Below the pieces are notes generated by a model that saw only the letters and a list, made by a program, of their open reading frames with translations, was not told the origin of the DNA and did not search any database. A DNA stretch of 64,000 nt. It comes from Thamnidium elegans (lineage: Eukaryota; Mucoromycota; Mucoromycetes; Mucorales; Mucoraceae). How positions within the stretch are numbered: position 1 is the stretch's first letter; each line of letters opens with the position of its first letter. The DNA lies in assembly GCA_025201345.1 (NCBI GenBank), contig JAIXMG010000024.1, positions 1-64,000 of the forward strand, in the 5' to 3' direction. This document shows, in pieces, positions 32,871 through 44,122 of this stretch. A program made the translations under genes and the position numbers.

Positions 32871-33786
32871 TCAACAGCAACAACAGCATCAGCAACAACA
32901 GCATCAGCAACAACAGCATCAGCAACAGCAACAACAACAGCAACAAATTCAACAACAACAACAAAATATACAGCAGCATCAACATCAACAATTACAACAA
33001 ATGCAACAAATTCAAATTCAGCAACAACAACAACAGGTTATTCATGCACCATCACCTTCACGTAAAAGAAAACGTATACAGCAAGGATGGTCAGTGCCTC
33101 CTCGAGTGTTATTGGTGGATGATGATTCTATTTTCCGTAGATTGTCAACAAGGTTACTCCAAATTGCTGGTTGTACAATTGATGTTGCTGTAGATGGAAT
33201 GGAAGCAGTAAAAAAACTGGGTACAGGAAAATATGATTTAGTTCTGATGGTAATATTTATATATATATAAATAATATAAAGGAAATATTAATATATAAAT
33301 AAATAGGATATTATGATGCCACGATTAGATGGTATGTCAGCTACTAGAAATATTCGACAATATGATACATGGACACCTATTATATCAATGACATCTAATA
33401 CAACTGATCAAGATATTCAACAATATTTTCTTAGTGGTATGACGGATGTATTACCGAAGCCTTTAAATCAAGGTACACTTGGTAGCTTATTAGAAAGATA
33501 TTGTGCACATTTAGTAGTACAAAGACAACATCAGCAACAATTACAATTACTTCAACAAAATTATTCGTTAAACGGTAGTTTAATTGATATAAATATGACA
33601 CCACAGTTAACATTGATCGAAGAAGATGAAAATAATAACAGTAATAATAACGAATATACCAGTTATTCAAATAGTATTATACCCCACCCACAACAGCACC
33701 AACAACAGCAGCAACAACAACAACAACAACAACAATGGTACTTACATGAAAAAAGGTCTAAAATAAACGGAGATAACAATGTGTGA
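31840..33786 (+). CDS. SKN7: Skn7/Prr1-type HSF-domain response regulator
   Basis: Five exons (31,840-31,925; 31,986-32,196; 32,256-32,318; 32,377-33,249; 33,307-33,786) give 570 residues. Residues about 23-120 form a heat-shock-factor DNA-binding domain ([20 protein letters not shown], then [10 protein letters not shown]). A coiled coil (about 155-215), a polyglutamine tract (about 268-340) and a receiver domain (about 361-480) follow. The receiver has the acidic pair in LLVDDDS, the phospho-acceptor Asp412 in LVLM-DIMMP (split by intron 4), the Thr/Ser in SMTSNT and the Lys in LPKPLN. In fungi this protein is the nuclear end of a Sln1-Ypd1 phosphorelay and also acts in oxidative stress. It stops with TGA, showing that TGA is a stop codon in this genome. 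Confidence 0.95.
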
Positions 33787-34014
33787 GAGATTTCCGCAAG
33801 TGTTACAAGTATGCAATACAGGTGATGATAAATAAATAAACCCCCCCCCAACTCCCTTTTTTAGTTTTTGTTGACCCCTTTTTCTCTCTTTTTCTTACTT
33901 CTTTTTCTTTTTTGTTATTTTATATTTCTTTTACCAAATCCAGTATATACACGGACTATATTAAAAATTTACTTTTATATCTTTATTTTGACTTTTTTAC
34001 CTTTTCAAGTTAAA

Positions 34015-34080
34015 ATGCAATCAACAGGATATTACCCAACAAGTCAACAAGCCTATATGGTTCAACAGCAACAACAACAA

Positions 34081-34142
<62 letters not shown>

Positions 34143-34629
34143 GCAGCAGCAGCCAAGACGTCCTCAATTAAACCAAGTCATTCTTGAAGAGCCATTAGAA
34201 GAAGAAGAATTGGAAGACGAAAAAAAACCATTGAGACGTTCAGGTCGTCGTAAAATTAAGATTGAGTATATTGAAGACAAGACCAGACGTCATATTACCT
34301 TTTCAAAAAGAAAAGCTGGTATTATGAAGAAGGCCTATGAGCTTAGTACTTTAACTGGAACACAAGTTTTATTATTAGTCGTCTCAGAAACTGGTCTTGT
34401 ATACACTTTTACTACTCCCAAATTGCAACCACTAGTAACGAAACCTGAAGGGAAAAACTTGATTCAGTCTTGTTTAAATGCTCCTGATACTTCAAATATA
34501 GTAGATGGTAATCAATCTTCTGTGATCGCTTCCCCTTCTATGGTACATATATATATAATAGAGTTTTTTTTTTTTTCTCACACTTTTTTTATTACAATGT
34601 AGGGAAATATTTATCAAGGACAAAAATAG
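34015..34629 (+). CDS. MADS-box (SRF/Mcm1-type) transcription factor
   Basis: Two exons (34,015-34,542 and 34,603-34,629) give 184 residues. After a polyglutamine tract (about residues 18-44) and an acidic stretch, residues 77-133 are an SRF-type MADS box: GRRKIKIEYIEDKTRRHITF, SKRKAGIMKKAYELSTLTG, VSETGLVYTFTTPKLQP. This DNA-binding and dimerisation domain recognises CArG-like sites in the nucleus. The protein is short, with little beyond the SAM extension, as in yeast Mcm1. It lies 228 bp downstream of the Skn7-like gene in the same orientation. Confidence 0.95.
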
Positions 34630-34730
34630 TCGTATCCCCTCCCCATTCACACACTCTCACTCAAACGCGTTCATTATTACTATTATTTTTTTTTTTAAAA
34701 AAAAAGAGGGAAATCATAAATATTTTGTTA

Positions 34731-37700
34731 CTATTGTAATTTTCTTGTTGTTAAAAAACTATCAATTTGGTCAGGATTTAATTTTGTCTTGAGTGTCAAC
34801 TGAAATAGGTTTTGTGGTAACATGGCAACATGGATCAGCAACACTGCGGAGTTGGTTTCTACAGCAATAAATTCTTGTCCAATCACTTGAATAATATCAA
34901 TTTGCCATGATTTACTTAATCGCTTGGCAAGTTTTAAGCAATCGTGAACTGAACACTCAAACACTCTTTTTTCTTCAATCTTGTATTCAACCCAGAGTTT
35001 ACCAAACTCGTTTGTCGTCATCTGTTTCTTATTAGTAAATATTTTTTATATTGCGTGTTAATTATAAAGTACCTCTGTGTCACTGGCATGATAACTCCCT
35101 AAAGAACAATTTGGGTCGTACATGTGTTTCTTGCTTGACTATTTAAAAACCAAGGTCAGCATGTGTTACATTATGGTGATAATAAAAAATAACAAAAAAA
35201 AAAACTAAATAGTACCTGTGCTGAATTACTTTCAAAAAAAGGAAAGAGCAAATGGGGCGGTTTAGTAAAATGCTAAGTATGTATATCTTAACTTACTTGA
35301 TAGTTTCCTGAATGTATGGTATATGTTGTTGTAAATTTGATTGCGATGTACTACGATCAGTACCATCTATTAATACTTGTGAGATAAACGATGTTTTTTT
35401 TTAAAAAAAAATCCTTACTCGTTGCAAAATGATTAATAGTAGTAGGCTTATTAGGATTAGCAGTTATCTAGGATATATATTTGTGAGTAATCTATTTTTT
35501 CTATTTTCCTCTCTCTCTCTTTTTTTTTTTTTTTTACCGTTGTAAATAAGGTATAGTCAGTTGCATGTAATTGTTTTTCAAATTCAACATCACTTATGAT
35601 CTCAAGTAATTCACGAGCAATCTAATAAGAGTTTATATGAATAAAGTAAATACGACCGAAATATTTTCATGTATATTTACTTGTTGCTTTTCAGGTACAG
35701 GTGATCGATTGTACTCCTTTAATGTTTTTTCAAGACCAGACAACCAAGTCTTACTGCGTAAAATGCATCGCTTGATTGCCTGTAAACCACATGTTTGTAA
35801 GTCATCATCCTTTATAATCATTAAGCATTTTTCTAACTGTTTCATAATATCGATTTCAGAATACAAGTTTGATAAATAACCATTTTCACCTAAAACCTAT
35901 TTTTTTTTTTTTTTTTGTTAGTATAAAGTCCTACAGACACGATCGATTGCTTTTACCCAAAACGCAAATTGAACCCACAGGGGTGAAAAAGTATTTGAAT
36001 TATTAGATTTGATTAATTTATAGATAATGTTTACAGAGCACTCTCTTAATTTAGTATCTTGAACTTCTCCTAATAAAGCTTTATCCAATAAAAATAAATA
36101 AATTAATATATGCAGCTCATCTTTCTTTTTTTAATACCTTCTTTCAGTACACTGCATTGTGTTTCAACATAGTCATCATCCAATCGTTTGGCAGTTATAG
36201 CCAATATTTCAATTACAGTTTCAATAAACCACGCGTCTCGATCGGTGTAATGTTCCATGATTCGATTGAGGAGCCAGTAAGCAAGTGCCTGATTCTCATT
36301 TGTTTTTAATGCTTCTATCAAATCTTGACTAATATGTACTAATATTTTATGATCGATGATACTGTCTAGATTTTCAATAGCTTGTGTTGTAATGGTATCG
36401 TCGCATGCGCGTAATGCTCCAGCAATCAAAGTACCATCTAACCAATCATCTTTCCAAAAGCTATGATCCACATACATCATTCCTGTTAGTCCCAAATACT
36501 TCAAATTAAGATTGGATGCGTTCACGTAATTTACCAGAACTTCAAATGGGTTTTTATCTGGTTCGTTTGAGAAGCGCTCCAACAAAGTAGGGTCCATGAT
36601 GGATAATAATTTGACGCATTCCAAAACTACAGCTATTTTTTTTAAAAAAATTTGAATAGAATATAGTTAGTATACTCTAATACACATATCTACACACATA
36701 CGTACCAAATGCCATATCCACTTTTTTTTCCATAGATTCTAGGCATTCCATAATTATGGCATAAATTTCCTTTGGTGATCTATTCGAGAAAAAAAAAAGA
36801 TAAATCACTCTGTGTAATGCAACACTCTAACTTTTACCCTATATTTAAATCGAGATATATGTTGTAAATGCTCAGGCAATCCATTTGAGCCCATGGCGCA
36901 TAAACGCCATGATAAAGAAATGATTTATGAATTCGATTTTCAATGATCTGTCTATGTACAGAGAAAAAAGTAGGCAACAAGTCTTTATAGCGTTCACCAT
37001 GATCCTATATTTTTATCAGTTATTAAATAAAATAAAAAAGGAATTTTAAATGTACATATTCAAGATCTTACAACAAGAATTAATTTCCAAATAGAGAGAG
37101 ATGCAAATACTACGCTTGAATCTTTATCTTCCAATGCAAATCTTAAAGGTGGCTCCAATTGATCTATCGGTATATTTGATCGCTGAAATAAAAAGTATAA
37201 TGCCATAATTGCCTTCTTTCGAACAACTTGTCTATTTAAAATCACTTTTTTTTTAGAAATCATTTTTCGCGTGATAATACCCTATTCTACATACTTTGGA
37301 AACTCCATACAAGCTACAACCAAACCCAATAGACTATCTACCATTTCTGTGTGTTCCAAATAACAAATAGCATTTAAAGCCGAGCAACGATCGAGATAAT
37401 TTTGACTCTTTAAATCCCGTTGCAATGTATTAATCAACATAATACCTAGCTCATGGTCATGGGCAAGAAATAGAGTACATGCAAGATAACCTAGGATCAA
37501 GGATGAATCAACAAGACATGATATATTTTTAATAAGGCGTTATTTTACCCGCTCGTCTATCGCTTGCTATTTCGCCACTTTGTGAAGCCATAATAGCATA
37601 AATTATACTAAAATCAACAGCATAACCAAGCATATAACAATGCATTAATCGTATTAAATAGTCACGCATTCTAGTCTTAAAAAAATGTTGGTACAATATA

Positions 37701-38008
37701 TCTATATATATTTGTGTACATTAATATAAAAAGAGACGTACAGAAGAAACATCAGGTAAGCCCATCTTGTGAGTCAAGTTTTTTAATTCCTCAGTTACAT
37801 GACTTGCTTCCTCCTACATTAGTGTTAATAAATACTATTTTTTTTAAAAAAAAAAAAAAAAGAAAAAAAAGAAAAAGAAACGGGAAGTTTATTTGAGTTT
37901 TACCGTTTTACTTTTTGCTTGAGTCACTTTTATAATAAATTCATGAAAATCAGTTCCTAGACCAGAAGCAATGAATTCTGAACTAAAATACGCTTGTAAT
38001 CGTGACAT
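34731..38008 (-). CDS. AP-4 complex subunit epsilon (adaptin)
   Basis: More than ten short exons on the minus strand from ATG 38,008 (MSRLQAYFSSEFIASGLG, then FHEFIIKVTQAKSKT) to a stop at 34,731. The N-terminal trunk shows adaptin motifs: LGYLACTLFLAHDHELGIML, INTLQRDLKSQNYLDRCSAL, then RKKAIMALYFLFQR and LEDKDSSVVFASL. Central HEAT-like repeats follow (LKYLGLTGMMYVD, NLDSIIDHKILVHISQDL). The C-terminus (FGKLWVEYKIEEKRVF, then LNPDQIDSFLTTRKLQ) matches the AP-4 epsilon appendage. AP-4 sorts cargo at the trans-Golgi. AP-1 gamma is the main alternative, but the C-terminal segment favours AP-4 epsilon. Exon limits in 35,080-37,700 were not all resolved. Confidence 0.75.
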
Positions 38009-38535
38009 AGTGGTGAGAAAAGAAAAAGTAAAAGTATAAAGTGTATGTCAGAGCCAGTTTATTATTTATTTATTTAAACCGGCGCCGCACATGACAGTCG
38101 GGGCCTGTGCATCTTTTTTTGTAAAATTGAGCGTACTACACTAGCCTTCGGGGAGCTTTTTGGTGTTTCCCGGAGATAGGTAACCATGGCGACGTATCCA
38201 AAAATGACAGAATATGTATGCAGTTGTGCAAAATCTTATAATAAGGGTAAATGAAAAAAAAAAAGGTTTATATTTTAAATGTGGCTTCTATACACATCTG
38301 GACATTAATGTTACAAAAAAGGCAAGTCAGGCCGGGTGTGTAGAAAAGCTAGTGCTGGTTTTTTTTTCAGCCACACATATTGGGGGAGATATACAGTAGT
38401 AAAAAGGCTTCAATTGTATTCGATATACTAGATGGCTTTTCTTATTGTCATTATTATTATTAAGGTTTTTTTTTTTTATGTGTTCCTATTTTTTTTCTTT
38501 CTCTTTCTTTTATTTCTGTTTTATTTTATAATAAA

Positions 38536-38590
<55 letters not shown>

Positions 38591-38710
38591 TCAGCCCTTG
38601 TCATCGTACAATTAAAAAAAAAAAAAAAAAAAAGGTATAAATAATCAGTAATGCCCTTTTTTTTTTTTTATTTCTGATAGTTATTTTTTTCTGTTTTTTT
38701 AAACAAAATA
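38009..38710. other. Intergenic region with a 50-bp poly-T run
   Basis: A shared promoter region between AP-4 epsilon and the zinc-finger gene. Poly-T covers 38,539-38,588. A slightly GC-rich stretch (38,080-38,190) has no open frame of note. Confidence 0.5.
38539..38588 (+). repeat. Poly-T run of about 50 bp
   Basis: Uninterrupted T. Similar long homopolymers occur at 1566-1600 (A), 41,947-42,001 (A) and 55,444-55,487 (A). Confidence 0.9.
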
Positions 38711-39578
38711 ATGAATCACAATAATTCACCGCCGCCAGATACGAAATTACCTACACCTATCAGCCCAACTACAGTTCATTTTGGATCATTGATCAGTCAA
38801 TTTTCAATCAAGGATAGTAGTACATCAGAAACCAGCACTAAATTATTTAGCTGTCCAGATTGTAGTCAAGTTTTTAATCGGGCTCATAATTTAAAATCTC
38901 ATAGAGCAACTCATTCAGCCTCAAAACCATTTCAGGTAAGGTAATACGACTCCTCTCCTTTTTTGTTTTCTCTTTTTATATTCGTATTTAACATTTTAAC
39001 TAGTGTACTGATTGTGAAAAACAATTTCTACGGTTACATGATTTAAAGAGACATCAAAAACTTCATACAGGAGAAAGACCGTATCATTGTCCAGTATGCA
39101 AGAGATCGTTTAGTAGATTGGATGCATTAAATCGACACCGTAAAACGGAAGGAGGATCCGCTTGCTTAAAAACCAGCTCTAATACATCACCATCTATGTC
39201 TATAAAAAAACAAGACTCTATTCCCCCTTTATTTATTCCTTCCATGTCGTCACAATGGCAAGCCAATGCTACACTACCTTCCTTTATCACTAAGCCGAAC
39301 CCCTATGCAAATTCCCCACCTTCTTTACCCTCATTAATATTACCCTTAAATAATAATTCGTCAACAAATGAACTGGTAGAAGATTTACGGCTGCAAATTC
39401 ATGATTTAGAAATTGAGGTATTAATTAATGTTAAAAAAAAGGGAGTTTTTTTTTTTTTTTTTAATTTTTTTTTTTCTGCTTCTAGAATCGTGTATTGAGA
39501 TCCCTTCTATGTAATGAATCTACAAAGAAGACTGAAGATGAAACTTTAGAATTTAAAAGACAGAAAAGATCACCTTAA
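38711..39578 (+). CDS. C2H2 zinc-finger transcription factor
   Basis: Three exons (38,711-38,935; 39,004-39,417; 39,486-39,578) give 243 residues. Two classic C2H2 fingers (CPDCSQVFNRAHNLKSHRATH and CTDCEKQFLRLHDLKRHQKLH) are joined to a third through the TGERPYHCPVC linker. The third finger (CPVCKRSFSRLDALNRH...C) ends in Cys, so it is C2HC. A Ser/Pro-rich middle and a C-terminal leucine-rich coiled coil (VEDLRLQIHDLEIE, NRVLRSLL) split by the last intron suggest dimerisation. Such fungal three-finger proteins are DNA-binding regulators; the target genes cannot be read from the sequence. Confidence 0.9.
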
Positions 39579-39943
39579 ACTATTTAACCACCCCCTCACC
39601 CCCTCATTTTTTATTATTATGCATGACCCGAAAACTTTATGATATTTATGCACTGAATTTTTATGTACAATAAACGAGTTTATTATTAAAATAGACATAA
39701 CCCAAAAAAATTTAAAAAAAAAATTAAAAAATAAAAAAAGGCATATAACAAAAGTAGTGAGGATATAGTAAGTGTGTATATATATATATGTATATGTAGG
39801 AAAATGAAAGAATGAGGTAAAATAAATAAATTACAAAATAAACGAGAATAAAGCATATAAAAGAAAGGGAATGAACGTAATATAATATAAGTAAGTAAGT
39901 AGAAGTAGTAGTAATAATAATAATAATAATAATAATAAGAAAA

Positions 39944-41716
39944 TTAAGATATACAGCATGTATTGGGAGTGGGAGTATTAGTAGAAGTAACTCCATTATT
40001 TAAAAATAAGGACCATTGATCTTGAAATTTATCGACCCAGGAGATAATAACCAACACACGTTCACGTACAGTTCGCATGGCCAGTAACGGTAACTTTTCG
40101 TCTTCACCCGATGGCATCATATTGACAATCCACCAGCTTAGAATAACTTTATCTCGACTGGGTCCACGTAATACAGGTGGGTCACCTAAAGCATTCATCC
40201 AATTGGCCATACCCGTTTGTTGTTGTTGCCGATGGAGTAACAATTTATCAATAAATGTGGCTAATTCATCTAACAATTCATCTGTCGATTGTTCTTGTCT
40301 ATTCTTCTCTACTTTTTCAGCTGGTAACAATGTAGTGTTTGGTGATGCTTGTTGGGGTTGTGCATGAGCTTTGGGTCGTGCTGCAGATAGACCGCGAACA
40401 TGCATTTGTAACCATGGTGCTCTACTTACAGGTGCTTGAGTTTGAGGATGTGCTTGTTGTGCCCAAGATTGTCTTTGTTGTGTCATCATTGGTTGTGCTG
40501 GTGGCCTTGCAGTAGCAGGTCTAGCAGACATTGGTCTAGCAGCCATCGGTCTAGCAGCCATTGGTCTAGCAGCCATCGGTCTTGCAGCCATCGGCCTTGC
40601 AGCCATCGGTCTTGCAGCTATCGGTCTTGCAGCAGTAGCAGCAGTAGCAGTAGTAGTAGTAGCAGGGTTATTCATCATGGGTTGTGGTTGCTGATTTTGC
40701 CTCGCACGCATAGCACTTGCCTTTAAAATTTGTTGCTGTTCTAATAAATGTTCTTGTTCACGATCAATATCATCAATTCTTTCAATATCTGCCATATGAT
40801 AACCATCAACTAAATCAAAATTTAACACTTTAAAACGATGAGAACCAACAGCCTGTACAATGGATCTACCATCAGATAATGTTTGAACGTTCATTAATTC
40901 TAAAATAGTACCGTATTCGTAAAATGGTGGTTGATTTTGACTTGTACGCTTACGCCTTGCTAAACACATGGCAAATCTTCTTCTACTAGAAGCCATAATA
41001 CGACGCAACATTAATCGATAACGTGGTTCAAATATATGAATCACACAGTTTATATGAGGGAATGAAAGAGAACCTATTAATAAAGGTACACGAGTATCTG
41101 TTGAATCAAAATCGTTTAGGTTATGTTCATCCATTGATTCATCATCTTGTTGATATAGTTGAGTTAGAATGTCATAAAGTAATTTTGTAGGTGGAGGACA
41201 AAAGTCAAGTGGATCTCTGCAAAATGGACATGAACGTTGGTGGTCGAGAGAACGAACAAGACAGTTACTACAAAAGGTGTGACCACATGGGGTAGTAGTG
41301 GGATTAGTGAAACGAGTACAACAAATGGGACATTCGGTTGGAATGTTGAAACTATTTTGTAATGCCTCAATAGAATGAGAAGCTTCAAAAGAAGTAACGA
41401 TAGCTTGCATTGCTTGTAAAGTGACGTTAGGGTGAGTAGCGATAGTATGAATTCTATCACATGTAGGCGAAACACAAACGGTTTCAGGGTCAGTTAAACA
41501 CGATTGACATACAGTATATCCGCATGGTAAAGTTGAGGGTTTTAATAATTTGCCTTGACAGCTGGGGCATATGCTTAAAGCTTGAGTGACATGATGAGGT
41601 TGAAATATCTCTTGTTTTTGTTTTTTACATGTTAATGATTCAAGTGCTCCTACAGGTAAAGTGTTGACCTGATCATGGGTGCGTTTATTGGATCGTACGC
41701 TTTGCAGTGTAGTCAC
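39944..41716 (-). CDS. RING-finger and LON-domain protein (LONRF-like)
   Basis: A single exon of 590 residues. Residues about 51-90 hold a degenerate RING-like Cys module (CPSCQGKLLKPSTLPCGYTV). Residues about 129-170 hold a complete RING (CPICCTRFTNPTTTPCGHTF, CPFC). A LON substrate-binding domain runs from VPLLIGSLSFPHINCVIHIFE over FEPRYRLMLRRIM to the region near 330 and resumes at about 490-580. Between the halves is an insert with about eight AARPM repeats and a Gln/Pro-rich stretch. The RING plus LON combination identifies the LONRF/CRBN-like family of E3 ubiquitin ligases. The gene is intronless, unlike its neighbours. Confidence 0.92.
   Translation of the reverse strand: MTTLQSVRSNKRTHDQVNTLPVGALESLTCKKQKQEIFQPHHVTQALSICPSCQGKLLKPSTLPCGYTVCQSCLTDPETVCVSPTCDRIHTIATHPNVTLQAMQAIVTSFEASHSIEALQNSFNIPTECPICCTRFTNPTTTPCGHTFCSNCLVRSLDHQRSCPFCRDPLDFCPPPTKLLYDILTQLYQQDDESMDEHNLNDFDSTDTRVPLLIGSLSFPHINCVIHIFEPRYRLMLRRIMASSRRRFAMCLARRKRTSQNQPPFYEYGTILELMNVQTLSDGRSIVQAVGSHRFKVLNFDLVDGYHMADIERIDDIDREQEHLLEQQQILKASAMRARQNQQPQPMMNNPATTTTATAATAARPIAARPMAARPMAARPMAARPMAARPMAARPMSARPATARPPAQPMMTQQRQSWAQQAHPQTQAPVSRAPWLQMHVRGLSAARPKAHAQPQQASPNTTLLPAEKVEKNRQEQSTDELLDELATFIDKLLLHRQQQQTGMANWMNALGDPPVLRGPSRDKVILSWWIVNMMPSGEDEKLPLLAMRTVRERVLVIISWVDKFQDQWSLFLNNGVTSTNTPTPNTCCIS
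40514..40640 (-). repeat. 15-bp coding repeat (AARPM units)
   Basis: About eight tandem copies of a 15-bp unit (GGTCTAGCAGCCATC on the plus strand) encode ARPMA/ARPIA within the LON-RING protein. Variable third bases show the array is not newly expanded. Confidence 0.85.
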
Positions 41717-41944
41717 TATATTTTTTTTTCTTTTTCTACAAAGAGAAAAAAAGAAGAGAAAAAAAAAAAGTAAAATTTAAATTAAAAAAAAAGATGGTTT
41801 TTTATATAAGGAGAGAAAAAAAATATATTTTTTTTGGGTTTTTTGCGTGTTTATGTGTGTGGTGTATATATATATGTGTGTGTGTGTGCGTGTGTTTTTA
41901 ATATATAGTTGTAATCATGACAACAACGTTATAAAAAAATAAAA

Positions 41945-42003
<59 letters not shown>

Positions 42004-42121
42004 AAAAAGAAAATTTTTTAAGCATTTATATATAAAAAAAAAAAAAAAAAGAACTCGATCGATCTTTTTTTAATTCTTTTTTATTTCTTTTTTCGGAATT
42101 AGATCATCGATCGGTTCGTCA
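41717..42121. repeat. Intergenic low-complexity DNA
   Basis: TG/TA microsatellite at about 41,850-41,895, a 55-bp poly-A run at 41,947-42,001 and further A/T runs. No gene seen. Confidence 0.7.
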
Positions 42122-43639
42122 TTATACTTGAATTTGTTGATTTGTATAAATAGGATGTAATTGACGTTCAATATAAGTAGAAAAAGTACTTGAATTTGTA
42201 CCAAAGAAAGTATGACCTTGCGAAGCAATAATAGCATCTACCATTGGTATTAAATAGTTATCAAGTTTTACCTTTTCTTTTACAACTTCAATTTTAGCTA
42301 GTTGATTCAATTCATTTTTAAAATCAGCAAGCACAAAAGTACATGGAAAGGTTTTAAATATTTTGCGTAACAATGGGTTATTTCTTGGATTGGGGCAATC
42401 CGTTGCTAAGAAGATTGTAGTTTTTGCAAATCGATCATTTCTACCATCACCTTTTTGACAGTTTAGTAATAATTCACTAGCACCTAATCTAGAATTTAGA
42501 ATAGATTGTGATGGATGTTTTACTTGTAACGGCCTTTCTTCTATTTTTTCAACTGGTTCACGTAATTGTTTAATTTCGTAATCTAAATTCTCTTTTCTAT
42601 CTTGATCATGCTTATTATCTTCATACTGTAATACTTCTTCTAATGTTAAATCTGTATAATCATTTACAATTTCATGAAAAATATCATCAATCGTAATAGT
42701 TGCTCGTACTTTAAATAATCCATCGCCAACTCTTAAATGAATACCAATAAAATTACTATTACCACCTAATTTATTTACAATACTTGTTGCTGTATCAATT
42801 AATGTAGGATTCTTGAATATCATTTCTCTTCTAATCAATTTTAATAATTCTATATGTTCAGTTGATTGTGCTAATACGCGCGAAGTACCAAATACTGATC
42901 CAAAATGAATTAATCTTGAATCAATAGATTCTAATGTTGCTAAATCAATACGGTTAATAAATCTTGTAAGTGGTGTCTTTGATTCTGGTAAATCATAAAC
43001 ACGAAAATCAAATGGTGAATTATCTTTAAATAAGTAAATATCTTCTTGATCCTTTAATTCTAAGCTTGATTTTAACCATTCTAAGCTCAGATCTTGTCTA
43101 AATACAATTCTAACCTTTTTCAATAATTCTGTGAAATCATAAAAGAAGGTCCAAGGAACTGCTGTCCAACGTGAATAATTTAAACATTCTGTTGGGATAG
43201 GTTCTCCATCGCGTAATAAAGAGCAATAATCTAATCCATTCTTTGTTTGCAATAATAATCTTTCATACATTTTATCAAATCTAAGCCAAGGAAATGCTGG
43301 ATTACCTAAATAAACTGAAGGTAACAGTAGTGTACGATTAAGGTAAGAAGATAATAAAAGTGCATTTTCTAATTCAATTCTTTGATTATGGAATCCAGAG
43401 TGAGGTAAATAAGTAATAAACTTTTCATTTTTTGTTGGTTTATGATATTGAAACGGTGTAGGAAATTCTACTGGTAAAATATTCTTGTTAATTATATTAA
43501 CAGATGATGTCGAATGAACTTGTTGAGATTTCTTCTTGTTGTCATTAACCTTTTGAATAATATCGTGTCTTGGTTGTTGATAGAATATAATACAAACCAG
43601 TAAAAAGCATATAAACAAAAATGTATATAAGCTCTTCAT
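42122..43639 (-). CDS. O-fucosyltransferase-like type II membrane protein
   Basis: A single exon of 505 residues. Residues 5-22 (YTFLFICFLLVCIIFY) form a signal anchor, so the protein should face the Golgi/ER lumen. The domain begins FITYLPHSGFHNQRIELENAL, followed by LLSSYLNRTLLLPS, which is the N-terminal loop of GDP-fucose O-fucosyltransferase folds. FIGIHLRVGDGLF gives the conserved HxR in the GDP-fucose site, and a later stretch (FLATDCPNPRNNPLL, then FFGTNSSTFSTYIERQ) matches the family's C-terminal motif with a Ser/Thr-rich end. The exact acceptor is unknown. POFUT-like and fungal GT65/68-like proteins share this fold. Confidence 0.75.
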   Translation of the reverse strand: MKSLYTFLFICFLLVCIIFYQQPRHDIIQKVNDNKKKSQQVHSTSSVNIINKNILPVEFPTPFQYHKPTKNEKFITYLPHSGFHNQRIELENALLLSSYLNRTLLLPSVYLGNPAFPWLRFDKMYERLLLQTKNGLDYCSLLRDGEPIPTECLNYSRWTAVPWTFFYDFTELLKKVRIVFRQDLSLEWLKSSLELKDQEDIYLFKDNSPFDFRVYDLPESKTPLTRFINRIDLATLESIDSRLIHFGSVFGTSRVLAQSTEHIELLKLIRREMIFKNPTLIDTATSIVNKLGGNSNFIGIHLRVGDGLFKVRATITIDDIFHEIVNDYTDLTLEEVLQYEDNKHDQDRKENLDYEIKQLREPVEKIEERPLQVKHPSQSILNSRLGASELLLNCQKGDGRNDRFAKTTIFLATDCPNPRNNPLLRKIFKTFPCTFVLADFKNELNQLAKIEVVKEKVKLDNYLIPMVDAIIASQGHTFFGTNSSTFSTYIERQLHPIYTNQQIQV

Positions 43640-43853
43640 ATTTATTACTACTATTACAATTAAAGAAAAAGAAAAAGAAAAAGGGAAAAATGTCGCACAG
43701 AAAACTAATTTTTATTTATTGGTTTCTCACTGTGTTTCTCTCACTCCTTTTTTAAGCATCAAGAAAAAATCCTCCTGTAAATATATATATACACACACAT
43801 ATATATCACACTTCACACGCACTATAACTGTTTTTATTTTTCTCATCCTTCTA

Positions 43854-43929
43854 TTTCTCTCTCTTTCTCTCTCTCTTTCTCTTTCTCTTTCTCTTTCTCT
43901 TTCTCTTTCTCTTTCTCTTTCTCTTTCTT
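43854..43929 (+). repeat. CT-rich microsatellite (TTTCTC)n
   Basis: About twelve TTTCTC units directly upstream of the FYRN/FYRC gene start, probably in its 5' UTR. Confidence 0.85.
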
Positions 43930-43988
43930 TTACTTTTTTTTTCTCTTTTTTTCTTTTTTTTTTCTTCTTATTGTCAACATATACAGCT

Positions 43989-44084
43989 ATGGATGAATTG
44001 GATAGGATAAAGAGAAAACTACAAGAAACGATACAAGTAATAAGTTTATATTTAATACTACTACTATTACTAACAACGTATATA

Positions 44085-44122
<38 letters not shown>

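Noticed and set aside
32779..32991. Leucine-rich frame opposite the Skn7 polyglutamine tract
   Set aside because: It is the antisense reading of CAG/CAA repeats.
38432..38644. Phenylalanine-rich frame
   Set aside because: It is a translation of a poly-T run.
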